From Botryococcus braunii (taxonomy: Eukaryota; Chlorophyta; Trebouxiophyceae): DNA of 64,000 bases. Shown piece after piece: positions 31,717 to 42,878 of this stretch (the stretch's first letter is position 1; the number at the start of each line of letters is the position of its first letter). The translations under genes were made by a program, and so were the position numbers. The stretch lies in contig KV908345.1 of assembly GCA_002005505.1 (NCBI GenBank), positions 717,659 through 781,658 on the forward strand, read 5' to 3'. A model generated the notes under the pieces. That model did no database searches. It was not told the origin of the DNA and saw only the letters and a list, made by a program, of their open reading frames with translations.

Positions 31717-34700
31717 TTGTTGGACAGTGGAGCCTCTGCAAATTTTATTGATGATAAACTTGTGCAGGAGCTTGCCCTTCCCACTGTGCCTTTGAGTTCA
31801 CATGTTACTGTGAGAGTGGCTGATGGTAGGACATCTGTGGTAGGACATAGTGTGTCAACTGACCTGACTGTTGGGACCTTGGGTTTTGGAGTCACCTGCC
31901 TCCCTACTGAGTTGACCTACTATGATCTTGTCTTGGGCAAACCTTGGTTAACTGCTTTTAACCCAATTGTGAATTGGAAATTGAATGCTGTGTCTTTGGT
32001 TCATGCTAATAAAACACATGTACTTTTGGGGTGTCAGAGGTCAGGCATGCCTGGGTATGTGATCTCATCCATGGAAGTGGAAGAGATGGTGAAGTTGGGT
32101 GAATCAGTGTACATTATTCAACTGAATGCAGTGACTGACAATGTTTCAGATACTGATGCATACAATGTGCCAGAGTTGGAGCAGCTTTTGCAGGAATTTA
32201 AGGATGTACTGTCTGGACTTCCTAAAGGCCTCCCTCCTTCTCGTGCTGGAGACCACCACATCAGATTGGAGCCGGACGCAACTCCTCCAGCCTCCCGCAT
32301 ATATCCACTGTCTGGAGCCCAGCTTGCTGAGCTACGTGCACAGTTGCAGGAGCTCCTTGAGAGGGGGTTCATCCGCCCATCGACATCACCATTTGGTGCA
32401 CCCATCTTATTTGTTCCCAAAAAGGATGGTGGATGGCGTTTATGCATTGACTACAGGGCCTTGAATAGGATTACTGTTAGGACCCAACACCCATTTCCTA
32501 AGATTGATGAGATGTTCGAGCAATTGCATGGAAGTTGTGTATTTTCTAAGCTAGACCTTGCCTCTGGATATCATCAGATACGTATGCATGATGACAGCAT
32601 AGAAAAGACTGCTTTTAAAACCCGTTATGGTCATTATGAGTTCACTGTTATGCCTTTTGGGTTAACCAATGCACCTGCCACCTTTCAGTCTGTGATGAAC
32701 TCTATCTTGTCTCCCTTCCTTGATAGATTTGTGCTGGTGTACCTAGACGATATCCTCATATATTCTAAATCTGTTGCAGAGCATATGGAGCATTTGAGGA
32801 CAGTCTTGTCAGTGCTCAGGGAACATAAATTTTATTGCAAAAGGTCTAAGTGTGATTTTGTTGCTAAGCAGGTGGAATACCTTGGACACCTGTTGACACC
32901 TCATGGGATTATGGTGGATCCTAGGAAGGTTGTAGCCATTCAGGATTGGCCCACTCCTTTGAATGTGTCACAGTTGAGAGGGTTTCTAGGTCTTACTCAA
33001 TATTATGATACTTTTATGAACCGTTTTGCAGATGTTGCCTATCCTCTTACTGAGTTGCTCAAAAAGGATGTGCCTTGGACCTGGGAGGGACCCCAGAGGG
33101 AAGCCTTTGTAGCACTGAAAGATCTTGTTTCTACTCCTCCTTGCCTTTTGATGCCTGATTTAGATAAACCTTTTGTTGTGCATGTAGATGCCTCAGGTTT
33201 TGCTGTTGGTGCTGTGTTGCAGCAGGATCAAGGAAAGGGACTGCAGCCCGTTGCCTTCGAGTCCAGGAAACTCCAACCCCCTGAGAGGAAGTTAGCACCA
33301 TATGACAGAGAGTTGCTTGCTCTTGTTCATGCCTTGCTTAAATGGAAGCATTTGTTGCTGGGTGCTAAGTTTACTGTACACACTGACCAGCAAGCACTTG
33401 AGTATTTATTGAGTGCTCCTGTTAGGACTAGTAGGCAGGAAAGATGGCTTACTGAAATCATGAGATTCATGCCTGATATTAAATATGTGAAGGGCACTGT
33501 CAATGTTGTTGCAGATGCTTTGTCTAGGCGTGTTGATTTGGCAGTAATGCATGTCTCCTCTGTTTCTGTCTCGTCCCTCCTACCAGAAATTGCTTTGCTG
33601 TGTGTTTCTGATCCCACAGTTGCTAAACTTGTGGAAGAAGGTGTTTTGGTGATGAGAGACACTGTACCTTATTCGGTGCAGTCAGGTAGAGTGTATGTCC
33701 CTGATGCATTGCGAGAGAAGGTACTGAGAGAGTGTCATGCCACCTCCTTTTCTGGCCATCTTGGGATTAACAAGATGTATGAATTAGTGTGCAGGGAATT
33801 TTGGTGGCCACGTCTCAGCTCATCAGTCAGGGACTTTTGCAGGTCTTGTGACACCTGCCAGCGCACTAAGGGGACTCGAGCCGTACCTTATGGTCTACTT
33901 CAGCCACTGCCTATTCCGGATGGACCTTGGCAGAGCATTTCCCTTGACTTAGTGACTGATTTACCTGTCTGCTGTGGTTTTGACTCTATTGTGGTATTTG
34001 TTGATAGGTTTTCTAAGTTGTGTGTCTTGGCTGCATGCACTAAAACCATCACTGCACCTCAACTTGCACAACTGTTTGTTAACAGGGTCTTTGTGAGATT
34101 TGGAATGCCTACCTCCATTGTGAGTGATAGAGATCCAAGGTTCACTAGCCATTTTTGGAAGGCCTTTGTGAAAATATTGGGTACTGAGATTGCTATGTCT
34201 ACTGCTTACCACCCTCAGACGGATGGGCAGACTGAGAGAATGAACAGGACCATGGAAGACATGCTGAGAGGGTTTGTGGGTCCCAGGCAGGATGACTGGT
34301 ACAAGTATTTGAGTATGGTGGAGTTTGCATATAATAACTCACTTCAGGCTTCAACACTGCAGACACCCTTCTTCCTGAATCATGGGCGCCATCCCCTTAC
34401 TCCCTTGTCTTATGCTGTTCCCGCACGTTCTGTGAATCCTGCCGTTTCTGAATGGGTTGAGGGGCTGCAGACTGCCTTAGAGAGTGCCAAATCTAACCTT
34501 GCCTCTGCACAGCAACGGCAGAAGTCTTATGCAGATAGAAAGAGACGAGACCACCCTTTTAAGGTGGGGGACCAGGTGTTGTTGGCTGCAAGGAAAAACC
34601 AGCTTTCACCTGGGCTCTCGTCAAAGTTATCAGCTAAGTATTTTGGGCCCTTTACTATTGCTGCAGCAGTTGGTTCTCGAGCTTTTAGACTCGTCTTGCC

Positions 34701-34980
34701 TGAGACTGTAAATATTCATCCTATGTTTCATGTTTCCCAGCTGAAGCCTTATGTGTCTTCATCTGTACCAGTTACTGTTACTTCACCACCTCCTTTGTAT
34801 GCAGACAAGCGTGGCGGCGTTTATGAAGTGGAGGCCATCATAGCTAAGAAGAAAGTTGGAAAGTCTTGGCGCTACTTAGTCAAATGGAAAGGCTACGATG
34901 AGACTGAGAATACTTGGGAGCCTCTTGCCCATGTTCGCCATCTGGCTGATGACGTGGCAGCTGCCCCAGTCCTTTCTTAA
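31717..34980 (+). CDS. Element A pol (PR-RT-RNase H-IN-chromodomain)
   Basis: An uninterrupted 1,087-codon frame. Protease LLDSGASANF and LVLGKPWL; RT FVPKKDGGWRLCIDYRALN, YHQIRM and YLDDILIYS (near 32745); RNase H HVDASGFAVGAVL, DRELLAL, TDQQAL. Integrase zinc site (HLGINKMYELV...CDTCQ); core D (SLDLVTDLP), D (SDRDPRF), E (TERMNRTMED); YFGPF motif near 34645. The C-terminal chromodomain is YEVEAIIAKKKVGKSWRYLV then KWKGYDETENTWE. This is the chromovirus layout. The nominal TTG start is not a real initiator; pol would be made as a gag fusion. Intact, although this copy's gag is broken. Confidence 0.95.
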   Translation: MLDSGASANFIDDKLVQELALPTVPLSSHVTVRVADGRTSVVGHSVSTDLTVGTLGFGVTCLPTELTYYDLVLGKPWLTAFNPIVNWKLNAVSLVHANKTHVLLGCQRSGMPGYVISSMEVEEMVKLGESVYIIQLNAVTDNVSDTDAYNVPELEQLLQEFKDVLSGLPKGLPPSRAGDHHIRLEPDATPPASRIYPLSGAQLAELRAQLQELLERGFIRPSTSPFGAPILFVPKKDGGWRLCIDYRALNRITVRTQHPFPKIDEMFEQLHGSCVFSKLDLASGYHQIRMHDDSIEKTAFKTRYGHYEFTVMPFGLTNAPATFQSVMNSILSPFLDRFVLVYLDDILIYSKSVAEHMEHLRTVLSVLREHKFYCKRSKCDFVAKQVEYLGHLLTPHGIMVDPRKVVAIQDWPTPLNVSQLRGFLGLTQYYDTFMNRFADVAYPLTELLKKDVPWTWEGPQREAFVALKDLVSTPPCLLMPDLDKPFVVHVDASGFAVGAVLQQDQGKGLQPVAFESRKLQPPERKLAPYDRELLALVHALLKWKHLLLGAKFTVHTDQQALEYLLSAPVRTSRQERWLTEIMRFMPDIKYVKGTVNVVADALSRRVDLAVMHVSSVSVSSLLPEIALLCVSDPTVAKLVEEGVLVMRDTVPYSVQSGRVYVPDALREKVLRECHATSFSGHLGINKMYELVCREFWWPRLSSSVRDFCRSCDTCQRTKGTRAVPYGLLQPLPIPDGPWQSISLDLVTDLPVCCGFDSIVVFVDRFSKLCVLAACTKTITAPQLAQLFVNRVFVRFGMPTSIVSDRDPRFTSHFWKAFVKILGTEIAMSTAYHPQTDGQTERMNRTMEDMLRGFVGPRQDDWYKYLSMVEFAYNNSLQASTLQTPFFLNHGRHPLTPLSYAVPARSVNPAVSEWVEGLQTALESAKSNLASAQQRQKSYADRKRRDHPFKVGDQVLLAARKNQLSPGLSSKLSAKYFGPFTIAAAVGSRAFRLVLPETVNIHPMFHVSQLKPYVSSSVPVTVTSPPPLYADKRGGVYEVEAIIAKKKVGKSWRYLVKWKGYDETENTWEPLAHVRHLADDVAAAPVLS

Positions 34981-35033
34981 GTCCCACTTGCGGGCATCCC
35001 TTGATTAAGCCATTTGCGGCTTGAGACTTTTCC
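34981..35033 (+). other. Element A 3' untranslated region, first part
   Basis: Contains CCACTTGCGG and CATTTGCGGCTTGAGAC, echoed after element B at 39792 (CCACTTGCGGCTGATGACC). Ends in the TSD tttcc of element B. Confidence 0.7.
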
Positions 35034-35203
35034 TGTAATGATCTAGGAAATTCACGAAGACAAAGGCTAGATGCAAGATCTAAGACAAAGGCTCGTGTGA
35101 GAATGACCTCACACAGGTGCATACCGAGTCGTATGCACCCTCGTGGTCGAAGACCACGTGAGACCCGTATCCGACGGGTGGACGTATCCGGAAGTACGTT
35201 ACA
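35034..35203 (-). repeat. 3' LTR of element B, with a cluster of hairpins
   Basis: Within 64 bp lie three perfect inverted repeats: a 9-bp stem (GGTGCATAC/GTATGCACC, 35116-35139), a 7-bp stem with a 3-base loop (CGTGGTC-GAA-GACCACG, 35142-35158) and a 6-bp stem (ACCCGT/ACGGGT, 35163-35179). The same set is in the 5' LTR at about 39699-39762. Confidence 0.93.
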
Positions 35204-35595
35204 TTTCTCCCCCTCTTAGCTAGCCGAGCTCCTGGGAGGCTAACAAAGGGTGAGTGTGGAAGGCTCACTGTAACACATCCACAAGATGGTGAGCTGATGA
35301 GCGACGACCCGAAGACACCAAGCCCGAGGACTTGGGTTCGAACTTGCCTTGGGTGTACTGAGTAATAAGCCCGCAGTGAACGGGGTAACGCCGGCCACAG
35401 GCCAAACGCCACTGATTCGAAGAGCTAAATCACTACAGCAGTAAGACACAGCTTATGCTGGGACTCGAGGGAGTGGGCTTAGGAAGGCTAGCACTTGACC
35501 TGCAAGTCGGAAGGATACTCGGTGCACTCGAGTATGCGGCTAAATAACCACGACCCTCCCGCAGGCGCGGGGGCTCAAGGCCGCTGATGAGCCTC
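35204..35595 (-). other. Element B 3' untranslated region and polypurine tract
   Basis: On minus, AAGAGGGGGAGAAA abuts the 3' LTR. The rest is non-coding and related in blocks to 15308-15736 of Gypsy-1. A GGGTTCGAAC motif near 35335 resembles a tRNA T-arm but no cloverleaf was found. Confidence 0.6.
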
Positions 35596-37080
35596 CTATG
35601 TCGATGCGTCGCGACCGACTGTGTCCCAGTACCTCTTGAGCACTTCAGGAGCATTGGTCAAATTCCCTTGTGGTTCCCAAGTATTGTGTTCCGGAGAGTG
35701 ACCTGTCCACTGGACGAGGTACTCGTACTTGGCGGGATTTCGAGAATTGACACGACGGTGGGCTATGATGGAGTCCACCTCGTATTCCTCTTCTCCAAGG
35801 AGAAGTTCCGCTGGAGGCGGTGGTTGAACTGATCCATCCCTACGGTAGGGTTCCAACTTGGATACATGAAAGACATCATGTATTCTCCAGCGTGCAGGCA
35901 GAACTAGCTCATAAGCTTGTTTGCCAATGCGCTTGTGGACTTGGAATGGACCTACCCAACGAGGGAGGAGTTTTGGAGTGCCTTGCTTAAAACGTAGGTC
36001 CTTGGAGGACAGAAGGACCCAATCCCCTGGTGAGAACTGGAGATCCCTACGTTTTGTATTGGCTGCCTGTGCCTGTCGGTTGGTGGCTACTCGGTGTACC
36101 ATCCGAGCTTCATTGATCAAACGCTGCATGCGCTGAACGAAGCCGGCTGCGCTCGGAACCCGTAGGTTGGGTAGGAGCGTGGCTGGGAGGTATGGATGAT
36201 GCCCGTAGTTGAGCATGAATGGCGTAGTGCCGGTGCTCTCATGGTCTGCGTTGTTGATCGCAAACTCGGCGCAGGACAACTTGGTATCCCAGTCAGTTTG
36301 GCTGGACGACACGTACATGCGTAGCATGTCTTCCAGTACCCGGTTGGTCCTTTCTGTCTGACCATCCGTTTGAGGGTGGTAGGCAGTGGACATGGCCTGT
36401 TTGGTACCGAGTATCTCGCACAAAGCCTTGGTGAAGTGGCTGGTGAAGAGTGGATCTCTGTCAGACACTATCACTTGGGGGACCCCATGCAACTTCCATA
36501 CGTTGTCAACGTACAGGCGCGCCGTTTGCTCCGCTGTCGCTCGCGACGTGGTTGGCACCAGATGGACCATCTTGGAGAGTTTGTCCACGATGACGAAGAT
36601 GGCATCGTGGCCGCGCTCAGTGGACGGTAGCTGTGTGATGAAGTCCATCGTGACTGTATGCCAAGGAGCAAAGGGTAAGCCCAGAGGTTGCAGGAGACCA
36701 GCTGGTTTGAGGTTCCTGGCTTTGTTCTTTTGGCACAGATGGCATGTGGTGACATACCTCTCCACTTCCTGAGTCATAGAAGGCCACCAGTAATGGCGGG
36801 TTATGAGCTTCAGGGTCTTCCGAACACCTTGGTGTCCAGCGTATGGGCTGTCATGCATTTCCTTAAGGAGAAGGGTTCGCAACCCAAATGCATCGGGTAC
36901 GGCAACTTTGCCGTCGTGTAGGAAGAGACCCTCGTGTGAGAGGAGACCCTTCAAGTTGTCAGCATCCTGGAACCATGGGTCCAAAGAATAACCTTGCACG
37001 AACTTGTCTTTCCATGACAGGCTCGTGGGCTCTCCCCCCCCTGAAGGCACACCAGAACGGAGGACTGCAGATAGGGATAG
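35596..37080 (-). CDS. Element B pol 3' part: integrase and chromodomain
   Basis: Starts abruptly in the linker after RNase H ([11 protein letters not shown]...[11 protein letters not shown], homologous to Gypsy-1). Zinc site [11 protein letters not shown]...CHLCQ; core D (TMDFITQLP), D (VSDRDPLF), E ([10 protein letters not shown]); intact VGPFQV...[12 protein letters not shown]; chromodomain [29 protein letters not shown]. The reading frame from here to the stop is undamaged. The 5' side is a deletion junction at about 37070-37085. There KYPIP of the RT (CCTATCCCT) runs into the linker (CCCTATCC), so a short repeat was probably used. The in-frame ATG at 37179 is fortuitous. Confidence 0.88.
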   Translation of the reverse strand, partial: LSLSAVLRSGVPSGGGEPTSLSWKDKFVQGYSLDPWFQDADNLKGLLSHEGLFLHDGKVAVPDAFGLRTLLLKEMHDSPYAGHQGVRKTLKLITRHYWWPSMTQEVERYVTTCHLCQKNKARNLKPAGLLQPLGLPFAPWHTVTMDFITQLPSTERGHDAIFVIVDKLSKMVHLVPTTSRATAEQTARLYVDNVWKLHGVPQVIVSDRDPLFTSHFTKALCEILGTKQAMSTAYHPQTDGQTERTNRVLEDMLRMYVSSSQTDWDTKLSCAEFAINNADHESTGTTPFMLNYGHHPYLPATLLPNLRVPSAAGFVQRMQRLINEARMVHRVATNRQAQAANTKRRDLQFSPGDWVLLSSKDLRFKQGTPKLLPRWVGPFQVHKRIGKQAYELVLPARWRIHDVFHVSKLEPYRRDGSVQPPPPAELLLGEEEYEVDSIIAHRRVNSRNPAKYEYLVQWTGHSPEHNTWEPQGNLTNAPEVLKRYWDTVGRDAST

Positions 37081-38086
37081 GGTACTTGTTCGTGACAGTG
37101 AGTTTGTTAAGTGCGCGATAGTCGATGACCATGCGCAAGCTCCCGTCTTTCTTTTGGACAAAGAGGATAGGTGCTCCATATGGTGACGTGGAGGGCGCTA
37201 TGGATCCCTTGTCCAAAAGCAGTTTGGTCTGTCTCTCGGCTTCAAGGAATTCAGCGCGAGAGAGACGGTAGAGTGGTCGAGAAGGAGGTTTGCCATGTGG
37301 GTCAATCAGAGGGATTGTGTGAGAGATTCCAGGACGGTCTGGGGGTAACCCAGGTACTTCGTCTGGAAAGACATCAGCATACTCCTTGAGTATATCATCG
37401 ACCAGAGATGGTCCAGACATGGCAGACTCATCGACTTTGGTTACAGTGGAAAGGAAAGACTTACATCCAGAACGGACTAAGCGTTTAGCCTTCACTGCAG
37501 AGATGACCAACACCTTAGTGTCCTGACACAGGTGGCCAGGGCAAGGCTTGTCCAAAGGTGCACACTGTAAAACAAATGGCTTTGCTTTGTTCGTGTAACC
37601 TCTGATGGTCAGCTCATCGAAGTCCAACCTAGCACGACAACGACGTAACCACTGGTTGCCCAAGATGAGAGTCCAATCCATAGCTAAGTCTAACACAACA
37701 CAAGGAACCCTTGTGAAACGTTGACCTTGGACGGTAACGGACACTGTGACTTGGCCCATATGGTTGACGCGTGCCCCATTGGCTAGTTGTAGCTGTGGGT
37801 GCACATCTCCCCGTGGGGACACTTCCAATGCATGCCTCTTCACGAAGGCAGAGCTGATGACGTTACACGCCGCCCCGGAGTCGAAGAGGATGTGGCCATG
37901 CTGGTCCAACACCTGCCCAGCAAAGACCATGGTGAGGTCTTGAACAGCAGGGTCTGGATGGAAAGCATGTGCAGCTAGAAGTGGTGGTGCAGGTAGTTCA
38001 TTTGAGTGAGAACTGGGTGTAGGAGGAACCGGACTTATTCCAGCTACATCTGCATGAGCTGCAGGAGAGACTGAAGGCCCAGACCT
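37070..38086 (-). CDS. Element B pol 5' part: protease and start of RT
   Basis: Open in the gag frame directly after the TGA at 38087-38089. An approximately 52-residue linker rich in Pro/Ser precedes the first ATG (37930). Protease [10 protein letters not shown] and [10 protein letters not shown] begins ([27 protein letters not shown]) and is then lost. The palm with the YxDD motif and all of RNase H are missing, roughly 1.2 kb by comparison with Gypsy-1. The frame then runs 40 codons into unrelated phase and ends at 36959. Confidence 0.85.
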
Positions 38087-38089
38087 TCA
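38087..38089 (-). promoter_or_regulatory. In-frame UGA between gag and pol of B (candidate readthrough)
   Basis: Same position and context as 19281-19283 of Gypsy-1; TGAAGGT and GGGCCTTC are shared. No other stop occurs between here and the protease. Confidence 0.7.
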
Positions 38090-39565
38090 GCGTTTAGAAG
38101 GTGGCAAGACAACGTCAGGATGCGGGCAAGACGCGGTGTCGTGCTCGTGGACGCCGCAGTTGATGCAGCGCCCGTCAGAGTTGCGCCTGTGGAAGAGGGC
38201 CTCAGCAAGGCCCTTCTTGGCCCACTTGGCCGCCTCTTCAGCGAGTGCCTTGGGAGGCAGGTTGAGGGCAGGCTTCTTGGCAGGCTTGGTGGCCAAGGGT
38301 GGCGCGCGACGCTTATCCGCACGTGGACCACCCTCCCTGCGGTGGTCAGTGTGAGAGCCACCTGTAAGGACAGTGAGAAGATCCTCAGCTTCCTTGGCAG
38401 CCTTGACTACCACGTCAAGGTGCTCGAACTCATCCTTTGCCATGGCATCCCTCATGACCAACTGGTAGACAGCTGGCTTGAGACCATTGCGAAAAGCTGA
38501 GCAAGCCTCTGGCCCCGAGATGGGGTGTTGAACTGCCTCTACCATGATTGCCCTGAAAGCTGCATGATAGGAAGCAACAGAGTTGGTGTGTCGTAAGCGT
38601 GCGAGACGAACTCGAACAGTGTGTTCGACCTTACCCTCCACAAACTGAGCAAGCATTTCAGTTTTGAAGGTGGAAAAGTCCCTAGGATCACGTCCCCGCT
38701 GAGTGAGAGACTTTTTCATTAAGGCCCATTGCTCGGCTGCACGACCCGACAAGCATAGTGAAGCGTTTGCGACTAAGTCACCTGGTGCAATGTGCATAAG
38801 AGAGGCATAGTCGTCAAATTGCTCAAACCAGGTGGTGACCTTGGTACCTTCCTTGGACCCATCGAATTTGGGTGGTGGAACACGAATAGGCTTGGAAGGG
38901 AAGGAACTCCGATTGATTTGGTCGTAATCGAGAGGGAATTCCGGATTGAGAGGAAGCTCGGTAGTCGGGGTAAGCGGAGGCGTACCCTTGAGCAACAAGT
39001 CGCGGAGCTCTGAGAGGGTGTCCTTCATGGATCGGACGTCGCCCTCGACTACCGTAAGCCGGGCATTGGTTTCTTCACGATGGGCTTCAAGCGCCACCGT
39101 GAGGTCACCTGCGTAGGAGGGAATTGGCCCCTCCAAGTCACGCAACAGAAACTTATAATCCCAATAAGTGTTCGTTGCGGACTGGAGGTCCCTTATGGCA
39201 ATTTGATGGGCGGCAAACGCTGTGTTTGCGCCAAAGGCCGTGGGTGCGACCATGTAGGAGCTCGCGTGAGCAGCCAGCCAGGAGGCGTGGCGCTGACGGA
39301 GAGAGGCAGTGGCCTCTGAGAGTTTTTCCTGTACATCAGATATGACAACAGAAAGATCATCATAGGTTTCGTATTCCTGCACGCACAACCAAAAAGCCCT
39401 AGACGAACTCGTCCCCGCAACCACAGGTACACGGAAGTCCTTCCGAAGAAAATCTGGTACAGTCGCGAGAGTTGATGTAGGCACATATTCCAATTTCGTG
39501 AAAGATGGTTCATTAGTCAAGATGAATTCGATTGTAGACTCGCGAGGCAAAACGAGCTCGGCCAT
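38090..39565 (-). CDS. Element B gag
   Basis: About 490 codons, starting MAELVLPRESTIEF a short distance after the primer site. The N-terminal half has a coiled-coil-like stretch (LTVVEGDVRSMKDTLSELRD). Capsid FDGSKEGTKVTTWFEQFDDY, LSGRAAEQWALMKKSLTQRG, GPEACSAFRNGLKP. Zinc-knuckle region CINCGVHEHDTASC near the end, then the TGA. All parts align with Gypsy-1 gag. Intact. Confidence 0.9.
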
Positions 39566-39599
39566 AGTGCAGCACGGACAAAGTACAGAGAATAGATTT

Positions 39600-39611
39600 T
39601 CGCCGATACCA
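39600..39611 (-). promoter_or_regulatory. Primer binding site of element B
   Basis: On minus, TGGTATCGGCGA lies five bases inside the 5' LTR boundary, the same 12-mer as in A and D. Confidence 0.75.
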
Positions 39612-39616
39612 ACAAA

Positions 39617-39786
39617 TGTAATGATCTAGGAAATTCACGAAGACAAAGGCTAGATGCAAGATCTAAGACAAAGGCTCGTGTGAGAATGACCTCACACAGG
39701 TGCATACCGAGTCGTATGCACCCTCGTGGTCGAAGACCACGTGAGACCCGTATCCGACGGGTGGACGTATCCGGAAGTACGTTACA
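39617..39786 (-). repeat. 5' LTR of element B
   Basis: Same sequence as 35034-35203, followed by tttcc. Confidence 0.95.
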
Positions 39787-39791
39787 TTTCC

Positions 39792-40491
39792 AGCCACTTG
39801 CGGCTGATGACCCTTGGAGCTTCAACACCAGCCAGCTTGGATCTGGGAGGGAGGGAGGGAGGGTGGAAGGGTCTGGGAGGGGGATTCGTGAATTGGGACT
39901 TGCATGCATGTCTCTTGGTTAATTGTTTTGCTTTGCATGGGTTATGTTTCCTTATCCACGGCTCCATTTTGTGATGCACTTGCTGTGGCAGTGTAGCTGC
40001 AAATTGTAGTTCCGTGTCTGAATCACTTGCTTTGGTATCTTACCCATGAGATACACTATGTGGCAGTTAGTTGTGTCTGGCTTGCTGCTCTAGACGATAT
40101 GCCTTATGCCTTTAGTTGGAAAGCCACCTCAAGCGAAGGTTACACTGCAGTGCAGGGTAACTGGACCTAAGGTTTGGACAAGTGCTAGTCTAATGACTCA
40201 ACCTAATTGTTTCATCATTGGTGTGAGTGCTGTCTAGAGAGTTCGTCCCCTAAGTTAGAGGATCCGCCTTGCAGACGATAGTCCTTAGAATGTTAAGGTA
40301 TTCGAGCATTGAGCAGATGAGTCCCTCGTCTGTGTCGTGCTAACTTGCTTTGTGGACTTCATCCTCTGACTTGCGTTGTTTCGTAACTATAGGAGGTGTG
40401 ATTGTCTATAGTTACAGTAAGCAGGGTTCGTGATGCCCCTGTCTTACGTTTGTGGCCCCATTGCCATAAACAACATCTCATAGCTTATGCC
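39792..40491 (+). other. Element A 3' untranslated region, second part
   Basis: About 700 bp without a supported ORF, including a short GGGA repeat near 39848. A long 3' untranslated region for a Gypsy element. Confidence 0.65.
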
Positions 40492-40503
40492 AAGGGGGAG
40501 GGC
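40492..40503 (+). promoter_or_regulatory. Polypurine tract of element A
   Basis: AAGGGGGAGGGC just upstream of the 3' LTR. Confidence 0.75.
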
Positions 40504-40504
40504 A

Positions 40505-41919
<1,415 letters not shown>

Positions 41920-42864
41920 TGTCACACTTTTGGATAGGTACCTGTGTGCTTGAGTTATTACACTCAAATTTTATATATATTCCCATCAAAGGCCATTATC
42001 TCATTTTCCCGTTGATATCGTGAGAGGATCTGCCTGTTTCGGACTCCATCGTGTGTAGATCGTGTTAGGCGCCACGTTCCAGGAGTGTCTCGAGCTCGAG
42101 TTAAGTGTGATAAGGATTTACCATTTACAATACCTACGCATTCATCAACTGTGGTTGAGTGTTTTCCTTTTGAATTCCACCTTGTGAGACTCTTCTCGGA
42201 GTCTCCAAGGTCTGCTGTCTTCGTCTTGTTGTGCTTCGGCTGAGATATTTGGGTCGCTTTTTGAGTTTGTTGGGCATTAGACTGCCATATTCTGAAACCC
42301 TGTGTTGCCTTGCGTCATATTTTGAGTCCAGTTATCTCTTCCGGTGTGAGTAAGCTTGCGTGGCCGAGGAAGCTTCGCGCTCTTTAATTTTACATCTGAA
42401 CAGTGGCACATAAGTCCTTGAGGTAGAGGTCGATAAAGTGTGTTCTAGTAGGACAGTGAATTATCGTGCAAATCTATGTTCATTGTCCGAACGTTCAGGC
42501 ATGCCGCCTAAGCACTTGATCTCCCGGTTAGGCCGTGTTCCACCTCACATTTTTAACATTTGCTGAAAGCTAGGAGGATTGATTGACTGGATTGCAGGCA
42601 ACATAAGGCATAGGAAAGGCAGCTTTGCACCGATAAGTCGAGTACCCGAGTGATCGTCGTTCACGCAGACTGAGGATTCGTAAGACAGAACATTGTTACA
42701 CCTGAGCGTTTTATTTGTAAGAAAACACTTGTCATTGTCACAGGAGGAATCGAGTGTGGTAGAGCTTGATTTAGGGGGACAACCGGGAAGTCCGGCATCG
42801 CCTTAGCGAAGAGTTTCTGAGCCCACCACTGGAACTGTGTTAGCCGTCTATACACGTATAACAC
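41920..42864 (+). repeat. Candidate 5' LTR of element E
   Basis: Begins TGTCACAC and could end ...CACGTATAACA. A TATA-like stretch TTATATATAT (41971-41980) would suit an LTR promoter. TTGGCGTCGAGGTAT just after 42864 is a possible primer site. Unverified without the partner LTR. Confidence 0.35.
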
Positions 42865-42878
42865 ATTGGCGTCGAGGT

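Larger units (their letters stand above)
35034..39786 (-). mobile_element. Ty3/Gypsy retrotransposon B (RT/RNase H deleted)
   Basis: 170-bp LTRs (TGTAATGATCTAGG...AGTACGTTACA on plus) show no difference I can see. TSD tttcc lies at 35029-35033 and 39787-39791. Minus-strand order: primer site, gag, in-frame TGA, protease, start of RT, deletion, RNase H-IN linker, integrase, chromodomain. It is a relative of Gypsy-1 by protein similarity throughout. It is non-autonomous as it stands, having lost RT catalysis and RNase H. Confidence 0.93.
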
